A DNA stretch of 39,850 bases from SURF-58 sp041305085 (GTDB taxonomy: Archaea; Nanobdellota; Nanobdellia; Woesearchaeales; UBA9642). A model generated the notes under the pieces. It worked only from the letters and a program-made list of their open reading frames with translations. It made no database searches and was not told where the DNA came from. Below, one piece after another: positions 24,625-33,466 of this stretch. Position numbers and translations under genes: made by a program. The stretch covers positions 1 to 39,850 of the forward strand of contig JBFYMA010000016.1 in the NCBI GenBank assembly GCA_041305085.1. Direction: 5' to 3'. How positions within the stretch are numbered: position 1 is the first letter of the stretch; each line of letters begins with the position of its first letter.

Positions 24625-25240
24625 TTATTTTTTTAAGCTGCTCAAAAACATCTGCTATAGGCCTTTCCCCGTTTACTTCAAAAAATATTTTTTTTTTCTT
24701 GTAGAACTCTTTTAATTGCTCTGTCTGCTCATGGTATATCTGGAGCCTTTTTCTTACTGCTTCTGGCTTGTCATCATCCCTTTGAATGAGCCTGCCACCG
24801 CATTTGTCACAAATTCCGGGCTTTTTTGGCTTTATGTAGATTGTGTTGAACCCTTCTCCACAGTCCTGGCAGGAATACCTTGCTGAGATTCTTTTTACTG
24901 CCTCATCGTCGCTTATATTTATCTCTATTGCAAAGTCTATCTTAACCACCCCTTTCAAAAACTCTGCCTGCTCTGTATTTCTCGGAAAACCGTCAAGAAT
25001 AAAATCAGTAAAGTTAACTTTTTCCAGTGCTTCTTTCACAATCCTGAAATTTATGTCTTTAGGCACAAGCACTCCCCTGTCCATATAATCTTTAAGCTGT
25101 TTTCCAAGCTTTGAGTCTTTTGCAACCTCTGTCCTGAAAAGCTCTCCTGGAGAGATATGCTTTAAGTGGTATTTTTTTACAAGAAGACCTGCCTGTGTTC
25201 CTTTTCCGCAACCCTGAGGTCCAAACAACAGTATGTTCAT
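24614..25240 (-). CDS. adk: Adenylate kinase (zinc-lid type)
   Basis: Adk interconverts ATP plus AMP and two ADP. The P-loop is GPQGCGKGTQ (7-16), and DGFPRNTEQ is the AMP-binding core. The lid has CQDC and CDKC, two CxxC pairs that bind structural zinc. DDDKPEAVRKRL follows the lid. The 208 residues and the layout are of the bacterial-type (AK2-like, long-lid) enzyme, not the short archaeal AdkA, as is common in DPANN genomes. It starts two bases after the 148-residue gene, so the pair is an operon. Confidence 0.95.
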   Translation of the reverse strand: MNILLFGPQGCGKGTQAGLLVKKYHLKHISPGELFRTEVAKDSKLGKQLKDYMDRGVLVPKDINFRIVKEALEKVNFTDFILDGFPRNTEQAEFLKGVVKIDFAIEINISDDEAVKRISARYSCQDCGEGFNTIYIKPKKPGICDKCGGRLIQRDDDKPEAVRKRLQIYHEQTEQLKEFYKKKKIFFEVNGERPIADVFEQLKKIISP

Positions 25241-25242
25241 TT

Positions 25243-25689
25243 TCAGCCAAAATACCCCGCTGCTTCTTTTCTCTGATTGTCTTTCTCAACCCACTTTCTG
25301 CCTATTTTTGAAAAGATTTGTTCAATATATTTTTTATTTTCTGAGAAAATCTTGTGGCAGTCATTTATAAGCCTGCAGTTCTGCTCTTCTGAAAAATCCA
25401 TGCTTTTTCCAAAAATTTCCCTTCTTTTCCCCATAAACGCCTTAAAAATCTGGAAAAGCTGCTCTTTTTCCTTTTCATCCACAAAATTGCACTCATAAAA
25501 GCTTTCAAGGTTGGAATCAGAATGCAGCGGAGCCTGAATTTTTTCGCACAAATACTCAAATTTTTCATCAATTTTTTTGAGGATTTCCCTGCTGATATAC
25601 TTTGATTCCTTGATTTCAATGTCAAATGACGCTTCAAGCTCTTCTTCAGGAGGAAGGCTGAACTTTTTCTGAATTTCAGCATATTTCAT
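25243..25689 (-). CDS. Hypothetical protein upstream of adk
   Basis: The 148-residue soluble protein is strongly charged and helical throughout (EEELEASFDIEIKESKY, KEKEQLFQIFKAF), with no signal and no motif I recognise. Two bases separate its stop from the adk ATG, so it is the first gene of that operon. GGTATAAATA near 25711-25720 is about 27 nt before its ATG, giving a leaderless promoter. The role is unknown. Confidence 0.7.
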   Translation of the reverse strand: MKYAEIQKKFSLPPEEELEASFDIEIKESKYISREILKKIDEKFEYLCEKIQAPLHSDSNLESFYECNFVDEKEKEQLFQIFKAFMGKRREIFGKSMDFSEEQNCRLINDCHKIFSENKKYIEQIFSKIGRKWVEKDNQRKEAAGYFG

Positions 25690-25712
25690 TAATCAAAGAA
25701 ACAAACTGCTGG

Positions 25713-25720
25713 TATAAATA
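25713..25720 (-). promoter_or_regulatory. TATA box of the hypothetical/adk operon
   Basis: The minus-strand ATTTATAC-type box lies about 27 nt from the ATG at 25689. Confidence 0.5.
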
Positions 25721-25793
25721 TTTTTTTGTGGCTGCGGCTGAATTCTGGAAAAAGCTTGGCAAATAAGGATTATCAAAAATAATCAAAATATAT

Positions 25794-25962
25794 ATTACAA
25801 ATATAATGCAAAAAGATTACAAATATAATACAAATAAAACAAAAAAACGATAAATTTATAAACTATTAATAGTCTAAAATAGCCTGGCAAAATATAGAAA
25901 AATATAAATACTACAAATATAAGACAAATAAAACATATAAAAATTACAAATGAATTACAAAG
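25794..25962 (+). repeat. Iterated AT-rich elements upstream of the RHH genes, candidate operators
   Basis: The 320-base gap 25690-26009 has no gene that I can support and is extremely AT-rich. Within it, TACAAATATAA-type units recur. A near-identical 25-mer occurs at 25816-25840 and 25910-25934 (two mismatches). A shorter copy starts at 25794, and a degenerate double copy lies at 25943-25962. A perfect 12-base palindrome, ACTATTAATAGT, sits at 25862-25873 between them. The downstream genes encode two ribbon-helix-helix proteins, a family that typically binds tandem short repeats in its own promoter. Autoregulation is inferred. A TATA-like CTATTTACA at 25975-25983 fits a start near 26005. Confidence 0.6.
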
Positions 25963-26009
25963 ATATTGAGAAAACTATTTACATTTTTCAATAAATGCAA
26001 GATGATAAT

Positions 26010-26165
26010 ATGAAGAGAAAACAGGAAAAAGACATGGAAGTTATCAATATACGCTTTCCTTCTGGGCTAATATCTATACTTGATTCTCTTGTGGATAATG
26101 GGCTATACAAGTCGCGGAGCGAAGCAATAAGGGAAATGCTAAGGACAAGCGTCCAGGAAAGATAG
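26010..26165 (+). CDS. Ribbon-helix-helix (CopG/Arc-like) regulator, 51 residues
   Basis: This small gene encodes a classic RHH fold. The strand MEVINIRFPSG (from residue 9) is followed by helix 1, ISILDSLVDNG, and helix 2, SRSEAIREMLRTS. RHH proteins dimerise through the strand and bind short DNA repeats. The ATG at 26010 is used; an in-frame ATG at 25995 would add five residues. It follows the repeat-rich leader and begins the six-gene set that runs to 34825. The fold is clear; operator binding at 25794-25962 is inferred. Confidence 0.85.
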   Translation: MKRKQEKDMEVINIRFPSGLISILDSLVDNGLYKSRSEAIREMLRTSVQER

Positions 26166-26204
26166 GCCAATAGGAAATACAGATAGAACAGAGAAAGAAA
26201 AAGA

Positions 26205-26480
26205 ATGGCAAAGAAAAAAGAGCAACTCATAAGCATAAGAATGCCTTTGGCACTTGCAAACGAGCTTAGAAAAGAAGCCAGAAAAAACTTCTCATTAGAC
26301 CTAAGCGAGCACATAAGATCAATTGTGAGGCAGAAATGCCTTACTCTTGTCGATCCCTATTCTTCTGAAATGCAAAAGTTCAGGCAGGACATAAAAAAAG
26401 ACCTTATCCAAAAAGCCAAAACAAAAACCCAGCTTATTAATGATCTAAAAAGAATCACAGAGGAGCTTGCAGATGACTAG
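26205..26480 (+). CDS. Second ribbon-helix-helix protein
   Basis: The 91-residue protein has an RHH front (LISIRMPLALANELRKEAR, then SLDLSEHIRSIVRQKC) with an unusually long first-helix loop, plus a charged helical tail of about 45 residues (KFRQDIKKDLIQKAKTKTQ and on) that could mediate oligomers or protein contacts. It starts 39 bases after the first RHH gene. Its last 8 bases overlap the ATG of the large surface protein gene (26473), implying translational coupling. It may act with the first RHH protein as a regulator or as a DNA-tethering component. Confidence 0.78.
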   Translation: MAKKKEQLISIRMPLALANELRKEARKNFSLDLSEHIRSIVRQKCLTLVDPYSSEMQKFRQDIKKDLIQKAKTKTQLINDLKRITEELADD

Positions 26481-29400
26481 CATAAAAAAAGCAAGATGCA
26501 CAGTGGCAATAACTGCATTTGTCACCTTTTTCCTAGCTTTTGCCGTACAGACGGCAGCAATACAGCTAGTAAGCCCTGTGCAGGACCACTGGACAAATTA
26601 CCCCCAAGTCCGGTTCGAGTTTTTGCTTGAAAATGCCAGCCAGAACAGCACAAATTCTTCACTCCCTGACTGCAGGCTCCTGCTGGATTCTATACCCCAA
26701 AACAGTTCCCTGCATAATCAGACACAGAACAATTCACAGGCATACTACTTTATTTCAGAAATAACACAGTCAACAAAAAACTGGAGTGTTTACTGTTTTC
26801 ACAGCGCAGCAATGCAAACCAACCAGTCCGATCAGACTAACCAGTCAAACGAAACAAATCAAACTGACCAGCAGAAAGCTAAAATATTTTCAGAAACAAG
26901 AAAAATAACTCTTGATACAGAAAGCCCGAATGTTGCCATAACATATCCTCTGGCTGGAAACTATGAAGAGGATATCCAGGCCATAATATTCAGCGTAAAT
27001 GACAACAAGGACGAAGAGATTGACTGCTTTATTGATCTGGAGTCAAACGAGTACCAGACCCATAAAGAGGAAAAAGTCCAGAACAACACTAACCATACTG
27101 TTGCTGTAAGCCTGAAAGAAGGAAGCTATGCACTATCAGTAAACTGTAAAGATAATGCACAAAACCAGGAAACAGAATCCAATAATTTTTCCATCGACTA
27201 TGTTGACCTGTTCTTCCAGGTGAACTTTGACAAGTCAGAATACGCCATAGGCCAGGCTGCATATTTTGACATACTGGCAACAAACCAGGCAGACGTGTAC
27301 ATAAACATAGTTTCTCCAAACAGTCATAGCTATGTATGGGACTACAAAAAGCAAAACTACCCAAAACATGAACAGCTGCCTTACACAAAAAAAGCAGGAA
27401 TATACAAAGTAACAGGAACCATGACCTTTGAGGGCTCAACACTAAATATATATAAGGAAATAAAAGTAAACAGCAACATAAATGCAGAGATATCAGGAGA
27501 CAAAATCCTTACTAAAGGAGAAAAGACAACCCTTGAAGCAAAAGTATCAGGAGGAATAACGCCTCTTTCAGTAAAATGGAAGCTCTCCAACGGAACAACT
27601 GTAAACAGCAACAAGTTTACAAGGCTCTACAACAAGACAGGAACATTTGAGGAAACACTTCTGGTTAATGATTCAGAGGGAAATGAATACAGCAAAAAGG
27701 TTGAGATAGTTGTAAAAAATAAGTACAAGCTCACAATAACTGTCAAGGACTACAAGACAAAAAACCTGCTCTCTTCTGCACTAATAGAAATAGAAGATAA
27801 AAGCAACACGACAAACAGCTCAGGAACAGCAGCATTTGTGATGCAGGAAGGAACAAAAGACCTTTTTGTCTATAAGAGCGGATATAAGGACTTTGAAAAA
27901 GAGATAGCACTTGATAGCAACAAAACTATAACAGTAGAGCTGCAGCCAGACGACACAAGAAAGCCTGTCATAAAGCTCATCACTCAGGATACAGAGTATT
28001 TTGAAAAAAATGCTGAGCTGGAATTCCAGGCAACTGACGAGGGAACACTTAAGTGCAATCTTTACCTTAAGCAAAAAAGTGATGATTGGTACTATCTTCA
28101 GGATATAATATTTGACATTAAGGACAGCAAAACAAAAAAGTTCATAATAGAGAATCTGACAGGCACAGATTACGAGTGGAAAATAGAGTGCATAGATGCT
28201 GAAGGAAACAGCATATTCAGCGAAGAACAAAGCTTTTCATTATTGGATGACCAGACAAAGCAGGCTATTGACAGCATAGAAGAGTATGAGTCAGAAATAG
28301 ATAAAGCCATCGCAGAAATTGAGAATTTTGGGAAGGAAGAATCTGAAGCTGCAGACGGAATAAATTATAGAGAGATGCTTGATAATGCAAAAAAAGAAAT
28401 AACAAGAACAAAGAGGGACATCAACAATCTTGTATACAGGAAAGATCTAGATGAAAAGCAAAAGCAGGATGCGCAAAAAGAGCTTGAGCAGAAAATTAAG
28501 GAAACAATCCAAAAAACACCTATAGGCCTCAAGGTAAAGTCTTCAGAAACTTTTGTAAAATATTCTGATGAAGACCAGATAACAGATGCTTTGCAAAAAA
28601 TTGCAGGCAATCCCAGCAAAAAGCTTATTGAAAAGAACAAAAAACTGCAGGAATTTATAACAACTACTACAAAGGTCAGCATAATTGATCTTGAGTATGA
28701 GTCCAAAACAGAAAAATTAACACTTGTTCAGAAGACAATAACTTATGATGGCCAAAACGAAAAAAGCCCGGGACAATTTATAGCAGAAATCATTCCGAAA
28801 GAGTTTGCTGATTCATCTGATGATATTGTTATCATGAACGAGCACAGCATAATAGAAAAAGACCCTATAATTAGGTTTGGGCTTGAAGAAAAAATATCAT
28901 ACTATGTTAAAGCAGAAAAAAGCCTGGCCATAGTTCAGCAGTCCGCAACTCTTTTGCTGGCAACAGATGAAGACAGCCCTGGCACGCCAACAGGATTTTC
29001 AATCAGCTCAATAACAGAAAAGATTCCCATAGGCAGCACAGGAATTATAATAATTCTGGTAACTGCTGTGCTGATAACAGGCCTGTTTATGTACAAGTTT
29101 GGGGCATTTTCAAAAAAACCTAAAACTCAGATAAATAAAAAGCAGGCCAGACAAGAGCAATCCCAAACACAGCGTGCATTTCAATCCAATGAATTACAGC
29201 AAAACAGCAAAAACAGAGTGTCCCTTGCTAATGTTTTTGCCAAGCTGCTTTCAAAACTAGCCCCGAAGAACTCTGTTACTGATTCAAGAATGGACTTCCT
29301 TATAGGCCAGGCATTCCAGCTTTTAGGAGTAAGCAATACTGAAATGGCGCTCCAAAAATATACAGAGATATCTCTGCACTACGAATCCCTGAACCCTCTT

Positions 29401-29670
29401 GCCCAGCAGAATTACCTTCCATCAATAACCCAGCTGTGCTATTCAATAGATGTGGGGACTGTAAGGCAGATGATTGATACTTTGGAATATGAACTTGCGA
29501 CTGGCAACACTGAAAACTCCATGAAAACATTCAACAACATGGATGCAGTCTATTCCAGCCTTCCTGAAGAGTACAAAAAACAGGTAAGCAATGAGTATTA
29601 CCAGATCTACAGCAGAATAGAAGAAATAAGGTCAATAATACTGAGCAAACTTAGGTTCCAGGATGAATAA
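26473..29670 (+). CDS. Large surface protein with one membrane anchor and a cytoplasmic tail
   Basis: This 1065-residue protein has a signal peptide (about 1-29), then an ectodomain very rich in N-x-S/T sequons, especially near 50-135 (for example TNQSDQTNQSNETNQTDQQ). Beta-sandwich domains follow, including an Ig/PKD-like one (about 335-415) and a carboxypeptidase-regulatory-like one (about 416-490). A coiled-coil part (about 595-690) precedes a domain with IITEKIPIG near the membrane. The single membrane helix is about 854-876. The cytoplasmic C-terminus has a Gln-rich linker and a helical TPR-like domain (about 935-1060, with LPEEYKKQVSNEYYQIYSRI). The ATG at 26473 is chosen over the TTG at 26467. 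It overlaps the next ATG by 8 bases. It is likely the outside partner of the ATPase encoded next. Confidence 0.82.
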   Translation: MTSIKKARCTVAITAFVTFFLAFAVQTAAIQLVSPVQDHWTNYPQVRFEFLLENASQNSTNSSLPDCRLLLDSIPQNSSLHNQTQNNSQAYYFISEITQSTKNWSVYCFHSAAMQTNQSDQTNQSNETNQTDQQKAKIFSETRKITLDTESPNVAITYPLAGNYEEDIQAIIFSVNDNKDEEIDCFIDLESNEYQTHKEEKVQNNTNHTVAVSLKEGSYALSVNCKDNAQNQETESNNFSIDYVDLFFQVNFDKSEYAIGQAAYFDILATNQADVYINIVSPNSHSYVWDYKKQNYPKHEQLPYTKKAGIYKVTGTMTFEGSTLNIYKEIKVNSNINAEISGDKILTKGEKTTLEAKVSGGITPLSVKWKLSNGTTVNSNKFTRLYNKTGTFEETLLVNDSEGNEYSKKVEIVVKNKYKLTITVKDYKTKNLLSSALIEIEDKSNTTNSSGTAAFVMQEGTKDLFVYKSGYKDFEKEIALDSNKTITVELQPDDTRKPVIKLITQDTEYFEKNAELEFQATDEGTLKCNLYLKQKSDDWYYLQDIIFDIKDSKTKKFIIENLTGTDYEWKIECIDAEGNSIFSEEQSFSLLDDQTKQAIDSIEEYESEIDKAIAEIENFGKEESEAADGINYREMLDNAKKEITRTKRDINNLVYRKDLDEKQKQDAQKELEQKIKETIQKTPIGLKVKSSETFVKYSDEDQITDALQKIAGNPSKKLIEKNKKLQEFITTTTKVSIIDLEYESKTEKLTLVQKTITYDGQNEKSPGQFIAEIIPKEFADSSDDIVIMNEHSIIEKDPIIRFGLEEKISYYVKAEKSLAIVQQSATLLLATDEDSPGTPTGFSISSITEKIPIGSTGIIIILVTAVLITGLFMYKFGAFSKKPKTQINKKQARQEQSQTQRAFQSNELQQNSKNRVSLANVFAKLLSKLAPKNSVTDSRMDFLIGQAFQLLGVSNTEMALQKYTEISLHYESLNPLAQQNYLPSITQLCYSIDVGTVRQMIDTLEYELATGNTENSMKTFNNMDAVYSSLPEEYKKQVSNEYYQIYSRIEEIRSIILSKLRFQDE

Positions 29671-32600
29671 TAAGCATAACAAAACCAAAAGGGCAGGTGC
29701 GGAAAAAAAGCCAAATACAAAGCTAGATACACTTCTGGAAAAAAAGGGCAGGCGCAAAAAGTATTATCTTTTTTTAATACTGCTATCCCTTCTCCTATCA
29801 TTCGCAGGGCTTGTTCTTATAAAAAACTATTCAGGATTTGCATCATTTGGAGGAGAGGCAGGATACATATATGAGGTAAACCTGTACTATGAGGGAAACG
29901 CAGATATGTGGTCAGGGCTGTATGGAATAGCATTGAGATTTGATGCCTATCCAGACGATTGGCAGGTAGCTCTTTTTGGAGCGCAGATAAAACAGCAGAT
30001 ATTTCTTTTTACGTGCCTGCAGCCTGGAATAAAACACGAAATTTATGCAAGCCTGGCCAATAAGACAGATATAGATTGGGATACGCTTCAGCCTGGAACA
30101 GCGGATGACATAAACACATTTTTAGGACTTTCCAGCACAGACTATTTTTCAGCCACAAACATGTTTACAGAAACAATAAACATAAGCGTAGGGCCCAATA
30201 GCTATGTAATACCTGCAACATATACACTTGTATATAATTCATCAAACACCACAAGGTATCCAATAGGAATACTGAAAGACGGACTTGGAAACCTGGTATT
30301 TGTATCGCCAATAAATGACACAATAGACTTCTGCTATTATGGAGGAGCATGCAACTACCAGATGCTTCTTCCTGTAAGAAACGGCTCAGGCCACAATGAA
30401 ACCTACAATTTTTTTGCAGATCCATTTGACACATGCAGCGCAGGAGAGCTTCCGGAAATAATAGATTTTACTGAGGTAACTGGAAGAGTTACTGACTCTT
30501 CAACAGACAACCCTATAGAAAATGCTCTTGTAGTAATAGGGAACTATGCTAACTATACCAATGTTAATGGATATTATGTGATAAGAATACCAATAGACTA
30601 TTATCACATATTTGCATTAAAATCAGGATATGATACTTACCACAACACTGCCAACTTTTCACAGCCAAATATAACCTACACACACAATATTGCGCTTTCA
30701 CCAAAAAAAATAGGTGATTATACACGCCCCCCTTCAGACAACAATGAAAGAGAAGTGCCCACTCCTGCATTAGTAGAGCAGCCAACAGTAATAAATGCTG
30801 TCGCCTATCTGATGTCTATTGCTGAAATCAACAGAAAGATAAGGCAGGGGAATTTTGTGCAGGAAGTAATATATTTTCTGAGTGTTGTGGAGTACGGGTT
30901 TGACATATTATTTGACATACAAGGTGAGGTGTCAGAGATTATTGATATGGATTTAGACTATATTTCCCTTGATTCTGGTAATCAAAAAAAACTGACTCTT
31001 ACAATTTTTGGAAAAGGCGAGCCAAGAATATTAAAAGGAAACCTAAGTATTAGAGGCGTAATTAACAATACAATACCAATAACAATCGAAATACTTGACA
31101 AGGAGCTTTTACCTGTTGAAGCGCTTATAATAAACGTTCTTCCTTACAAGCAGTCAGTAGATCAGGAATCTGACTTCAGATTCAGGGTAAATCTGAATAA
31201 CCTTCTCACAGACCAGCAATACCCAATAAGACTTACTTATACTATACAGGATGTTGAAGGAAACACTACATATTGGACAGATGAGGAAAATGTATTTATT
31301 CTAACATCAATTACAAGAATAAAAAGCTTGAAGCTTCCAAAAGAAATGGTGCCCGGAGATTATATAATAACAGTGTCAGCAGAATATCTTGGACTTTCCT
31401 CTGCGTCGACTGCAATTTTTGAGGTTGTGGAGCCATTCTATATGTACAGACTTTTTGGAATACTTCCGTTATGGATGATATTTTTGGCTTTCCTGATAAT
31501 AGCAATATTTTTTATTGTTTTCACAATTTGGAAGAGGCAGGCTAAGGCAAGAAAAAAATATAAAATGGCTGTTGACTTTGGGGATCTTCCAAAAATGGGA
31601 CCATTCAGCCTTTTTGTCGGCAAGGTTGCAGAAACACCAAGAAAGACATTCTTTGACATGACACAACTCAAGATGCACTCAATAATTGCAGGATCAACAG
31701 GCAGCGGAAAATCATTCACAGCACAGGTTATGGCAGAAGAGCTGCTGGAAAAAAATGTTGCAGTTATAGTGTTTGACCCAACAGCCCAGTGGACAGGAAT
31801 GCTTAGAAAGTGCAAGGACAAGGCAATCATTCACTCCTACAAGTACTTTGATATGAAGCAGGAAGAGGCAAAGCCATTTAATGGAGGGCTGCGCCAGATA
31901 ACCAATCCTTTTGAAGAAATAGAGCTTGGCAAGTATATAAAGCCTGGCGAAATACAGGTTTTTGCAATAAACAGGCTTGAGCCTGAAGACATAGAGGTTT
32001 TTGTTAGCAACACAATACGCCAGGTGTTCAGGCAGAATTTTGGGGAAAGCAAGGAGCTGAAGCTGGTATTGGTGTATGATGAGGTGCACAGGCTTTTGCC
32101 AAAATTTGGAGGCTCAGGAATAGGGTTTTTGCAGCTTGAAAGGGGATTAAGGGAGTTCAGAAAGTGGGGAATTGGAATAATGATGATTTCGCATGTGCTG
32201 AACGATTTTGTTGACCAGATAAGGGCAAACATAAGCACCCAGATACAGATGAAGACAAGAGATGAGAATGACCTGGAAAGAATAAGAATAAAGCACGGCC
32301 AGAATATTTTCAGATCCATGGTTAAAACAAAAGTCGGCACAGGGCTTGTGGTGAATGCAGATTATAACAGGGGAGAGCCATACTTTGTAGAATTCAGGCC
32401 AATAAAACACGACCTAATGAGGCTATCAGAAGAGGAAATACAAAAATACAATGAGTATAACAAAAAAGTGGACCAGATAGAGTATGAGATCCAACAGCTG
32501 GAAGAGCTCAAGCAGGACACGTTCAACCTGAACCTTGAAATGAAATTGCTGGTAAAAAAGCTGAAGGAAGGAAGCTTCCACGTTGTTGATATATATCTTG

Positions 32601-33100
32601 AAGAGATAGATACAGAGCTGGAAAAAACATGGAAAAAGATTAAGAAAAAGCCAAAGCAAAAACAGATAAGGCTTATAGATAAAAAAGAAATAGAAAAAGA
32701 GATAAAAAAAGCAGAGGAGGAAAGAAAAATATTCTTGGCAAAGCAGGAAAAGGAAAATGCAAAAATGAGTATTGTCAGCGCTCAAAATGCCTCTCCTCAA
32801 AAGGATCCTCCAGAAAAAGAGTTTTCAAGAAAAGTTGACCTTTCCAAGGCCCTGAATTTTGACAACGGCGCATCTGTCCAAAGCCTTGAAGAGCTTTTTG
32901 ATGCAATTTCAGGAATGACTGATGAGGTATTCACAAAGCATGTTAACGCAAAAAAGAATGAAGTGGCTGATTGGGTAGGATATGCTTTGAAAAATAAGAG
33001 CCTTGCAAATAAAATAAGGCAGCACAGCAAAAGAGAGCTGATGCTTGAGATACTCAAATCATTCAGAGAGCAGGCAGAATGGTTTGGAGAAAAAAAATGA
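29663..33100 (+). CDS. Membrane-spanning HerA/FtsK-like ATPase with ectodomain and DUF5752-like tail
   Basis: The 1145-residue protein has a short basic N-terminus, a membrane helix (34-53), and an ectodomain of about 540 residues with many N-glycosylation sequons and a carboxypeptidase-regulatory-like domain (about 269-345). A second membrane helix (about 596-622) leads to a cytoplasmic ATPase. Walker A is GSTGSGKS (about 676-683), and Walker B is LVLVYDEVHRLLP (about 799-811). ERGLREFRKWGIGIMMISH is the HerA-type sensor/arginine region. A charged coiled coil (about 930-1040) and a C-terminal domain (1069-1123) similar to the small protein at 9998 follow. HerA/FtsK ATPases pump DNA or, in secretion systems, energise protein export. 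This architecture joins such a motor to the cell surface. The gene overlaps both neighbours. Confidence 0.88.
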   Translation: MNNKHNKTKRAGAEKKPNTKLDTLLEKKGRRKKYYLFLILLSLLLSFAGLVLIKNYSGFASFGGEAGYIYEVNLYYEGNADMWSGLYGIALRFDAYPDDWQVALFGAQIKQQIFLFTCLQPGIKHEIYASLANKTDIDWDTLQPGTADDINTFLGLSSTDYFSATNMFTETINISVGPNSYVIPATYTLVYNSSNTTRYPIGILKDGLGNLVFVSPINDTIDFCYYGGACNYQMLLPVRNGSGHNETYNFFADPFDTCSAGELPEIIDFTEVTGRVTDSSTDNPIENALVVIGNYANYTNVNGYYVIRIPIDYYHIFALKSGYDTYHNTANFSQPNITYTHNIALSPKKIGDYTRPPSDNNEREVPTPALVEQPTVINAVAYLMSIAEINRKIRQGNFVQEVIYFLSVVEYGFDILFDIQGEVSEIIDMDLDYISLDSGNQKKLTLTIFGKGEPRILKGNLSIRGVINNTIPITIEILDKELLPVEALIINVLPYKQSVDQESDFRFRVNLNNLLTDQQYPIRLTYTIQDVEGNTTYWTDEENVFILTSITRIKSLKLPKEMVPGDYIITVSAEYLGLSSASTAIFEVVEPFYMYRLFGILPLWMIFLAFLIIAIFFIVFTIWKRQAKARKKYKMAVDFGDLPKMGPFSLFVGKVAETPRKTFFDMTQLKMHSIIAGSTGSGKSFTAQVMAEELLEKNVAVIVFDPTAQWTGMLRKCKDKAIIHSYKYFDMKQEEAKPFNGGLRQITNPFEEIELGKYIKPGEIQVFAINRLEPEDIEVFVSNTIRQVFRQNFGESKELKLVLVYDEVHRLLPKFGGSGIGFLQLERGLREFRKWGIGIMMISHVLNDFVDQIRANISTQIQMKTRDENDLERIRIKHGQNIFRSMVKTKVGTGLVVNADYNRGEPYFVEFRPIKHDLMRLSEEEIQKYNEYNKKVDQIEYEIQQLEELKQDTFNLNLEMKLLVKKLKEGSFHVVDIYLEEIDTELEKTWKKIKKKPKQKQIRLIDKKEIEKEIKKAEEERKIFLAKQEKENAKMSIVSAQNASPQKDPPEKEFSRKVDLSKALNFDNGASVQSLEELFDAISGMTDEVFTKHVNAKKNEVADWVGYALKNKSLANKIRQHSKRELMLEILKSFREQAEWFGEKK

Positions 33101-33441
33101 GCATGCAATCCAAGAAAATACCAAAAAAAGGAGCAAAGAAAAAACTTATAAAAAACCATTTCCTATTGCAAAGAGATAAGGAGAAAATAGAAGAAAAAAT
33201 TTCAGGAATCAAAAAAAAGATAAGTGTGCTTAGAAAAAATGGGAAAGATTTATTTATCCAGGAGATAAAGCTTAGGGAATTGGTTCCAAAACTCAGAATA
33301 ATAGCTGAAAACCCTTCAAAAAAAAAGTTTTCAGAGTTTAAAAAAAGTCTGGATAAACTAGAAAAGGAAATAACTGGGCAAGCAAAGCAAAAAATGCATG
33401 ACCAATTGAAAGAATACTATGAGGATAGGCTGAAACAGTAA
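33097..33441 (+). CDS. Small basic coiled-coil protein of the ATPase operon
   Basis: This 114-residue protein is Lys-rich and predicted helical throughout (KEKIEEKISGIKKKISVLRK; FSEFKKSLDKLEKEI). There is no signal or membrane segment. Its ATG overlaps the ATPase stop (ATGA at 33097-33100), so it is translationally coupled. It probably binds the ATPase coiled coil or the downstream coiled-coil protein; this rests on context alone. I know of no family match. Confidence 0.72.
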   Translation: MSMQSKKIPKKGAKKKLIKNHFLLQRDKEKIEEKISGIKKKISVLRKNGKDLFIQEIKLRELVPKLRIIAENPSKKKFSEFKKSLDKLEKEITGQAKQKMHDQLKEYYEDRLKQ

Positions 33442-33453
33442 TTGCTAAAAAAA

Positions 33454-33459
33454 GAGGTG
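33454..33459 (+). promoter_or_regulatory. Ribosome-binding site selecting a TTG start
   Basis: GAGGTG lies seven bases before the TTG at 33467. No ATG or GTG start is nearby in frame, so this site decides the start of the coiled-coil gene. Confidence 0.65.
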
Positions 33460-33466
33460 TACAGAT

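Noticed and set aside
25794..25962. CRISPR-like array
   Set aside because: The repeats are AT-rich, short, irregularly spaced and degenerate, and no cas gene is nearby; operator sites fit better.
26467..26472. TTG at 26467 as start of the surface protein
   Set aside because: The ATG at 26473 overlaps the RHH stop codon and is the usual coupled arrangement.
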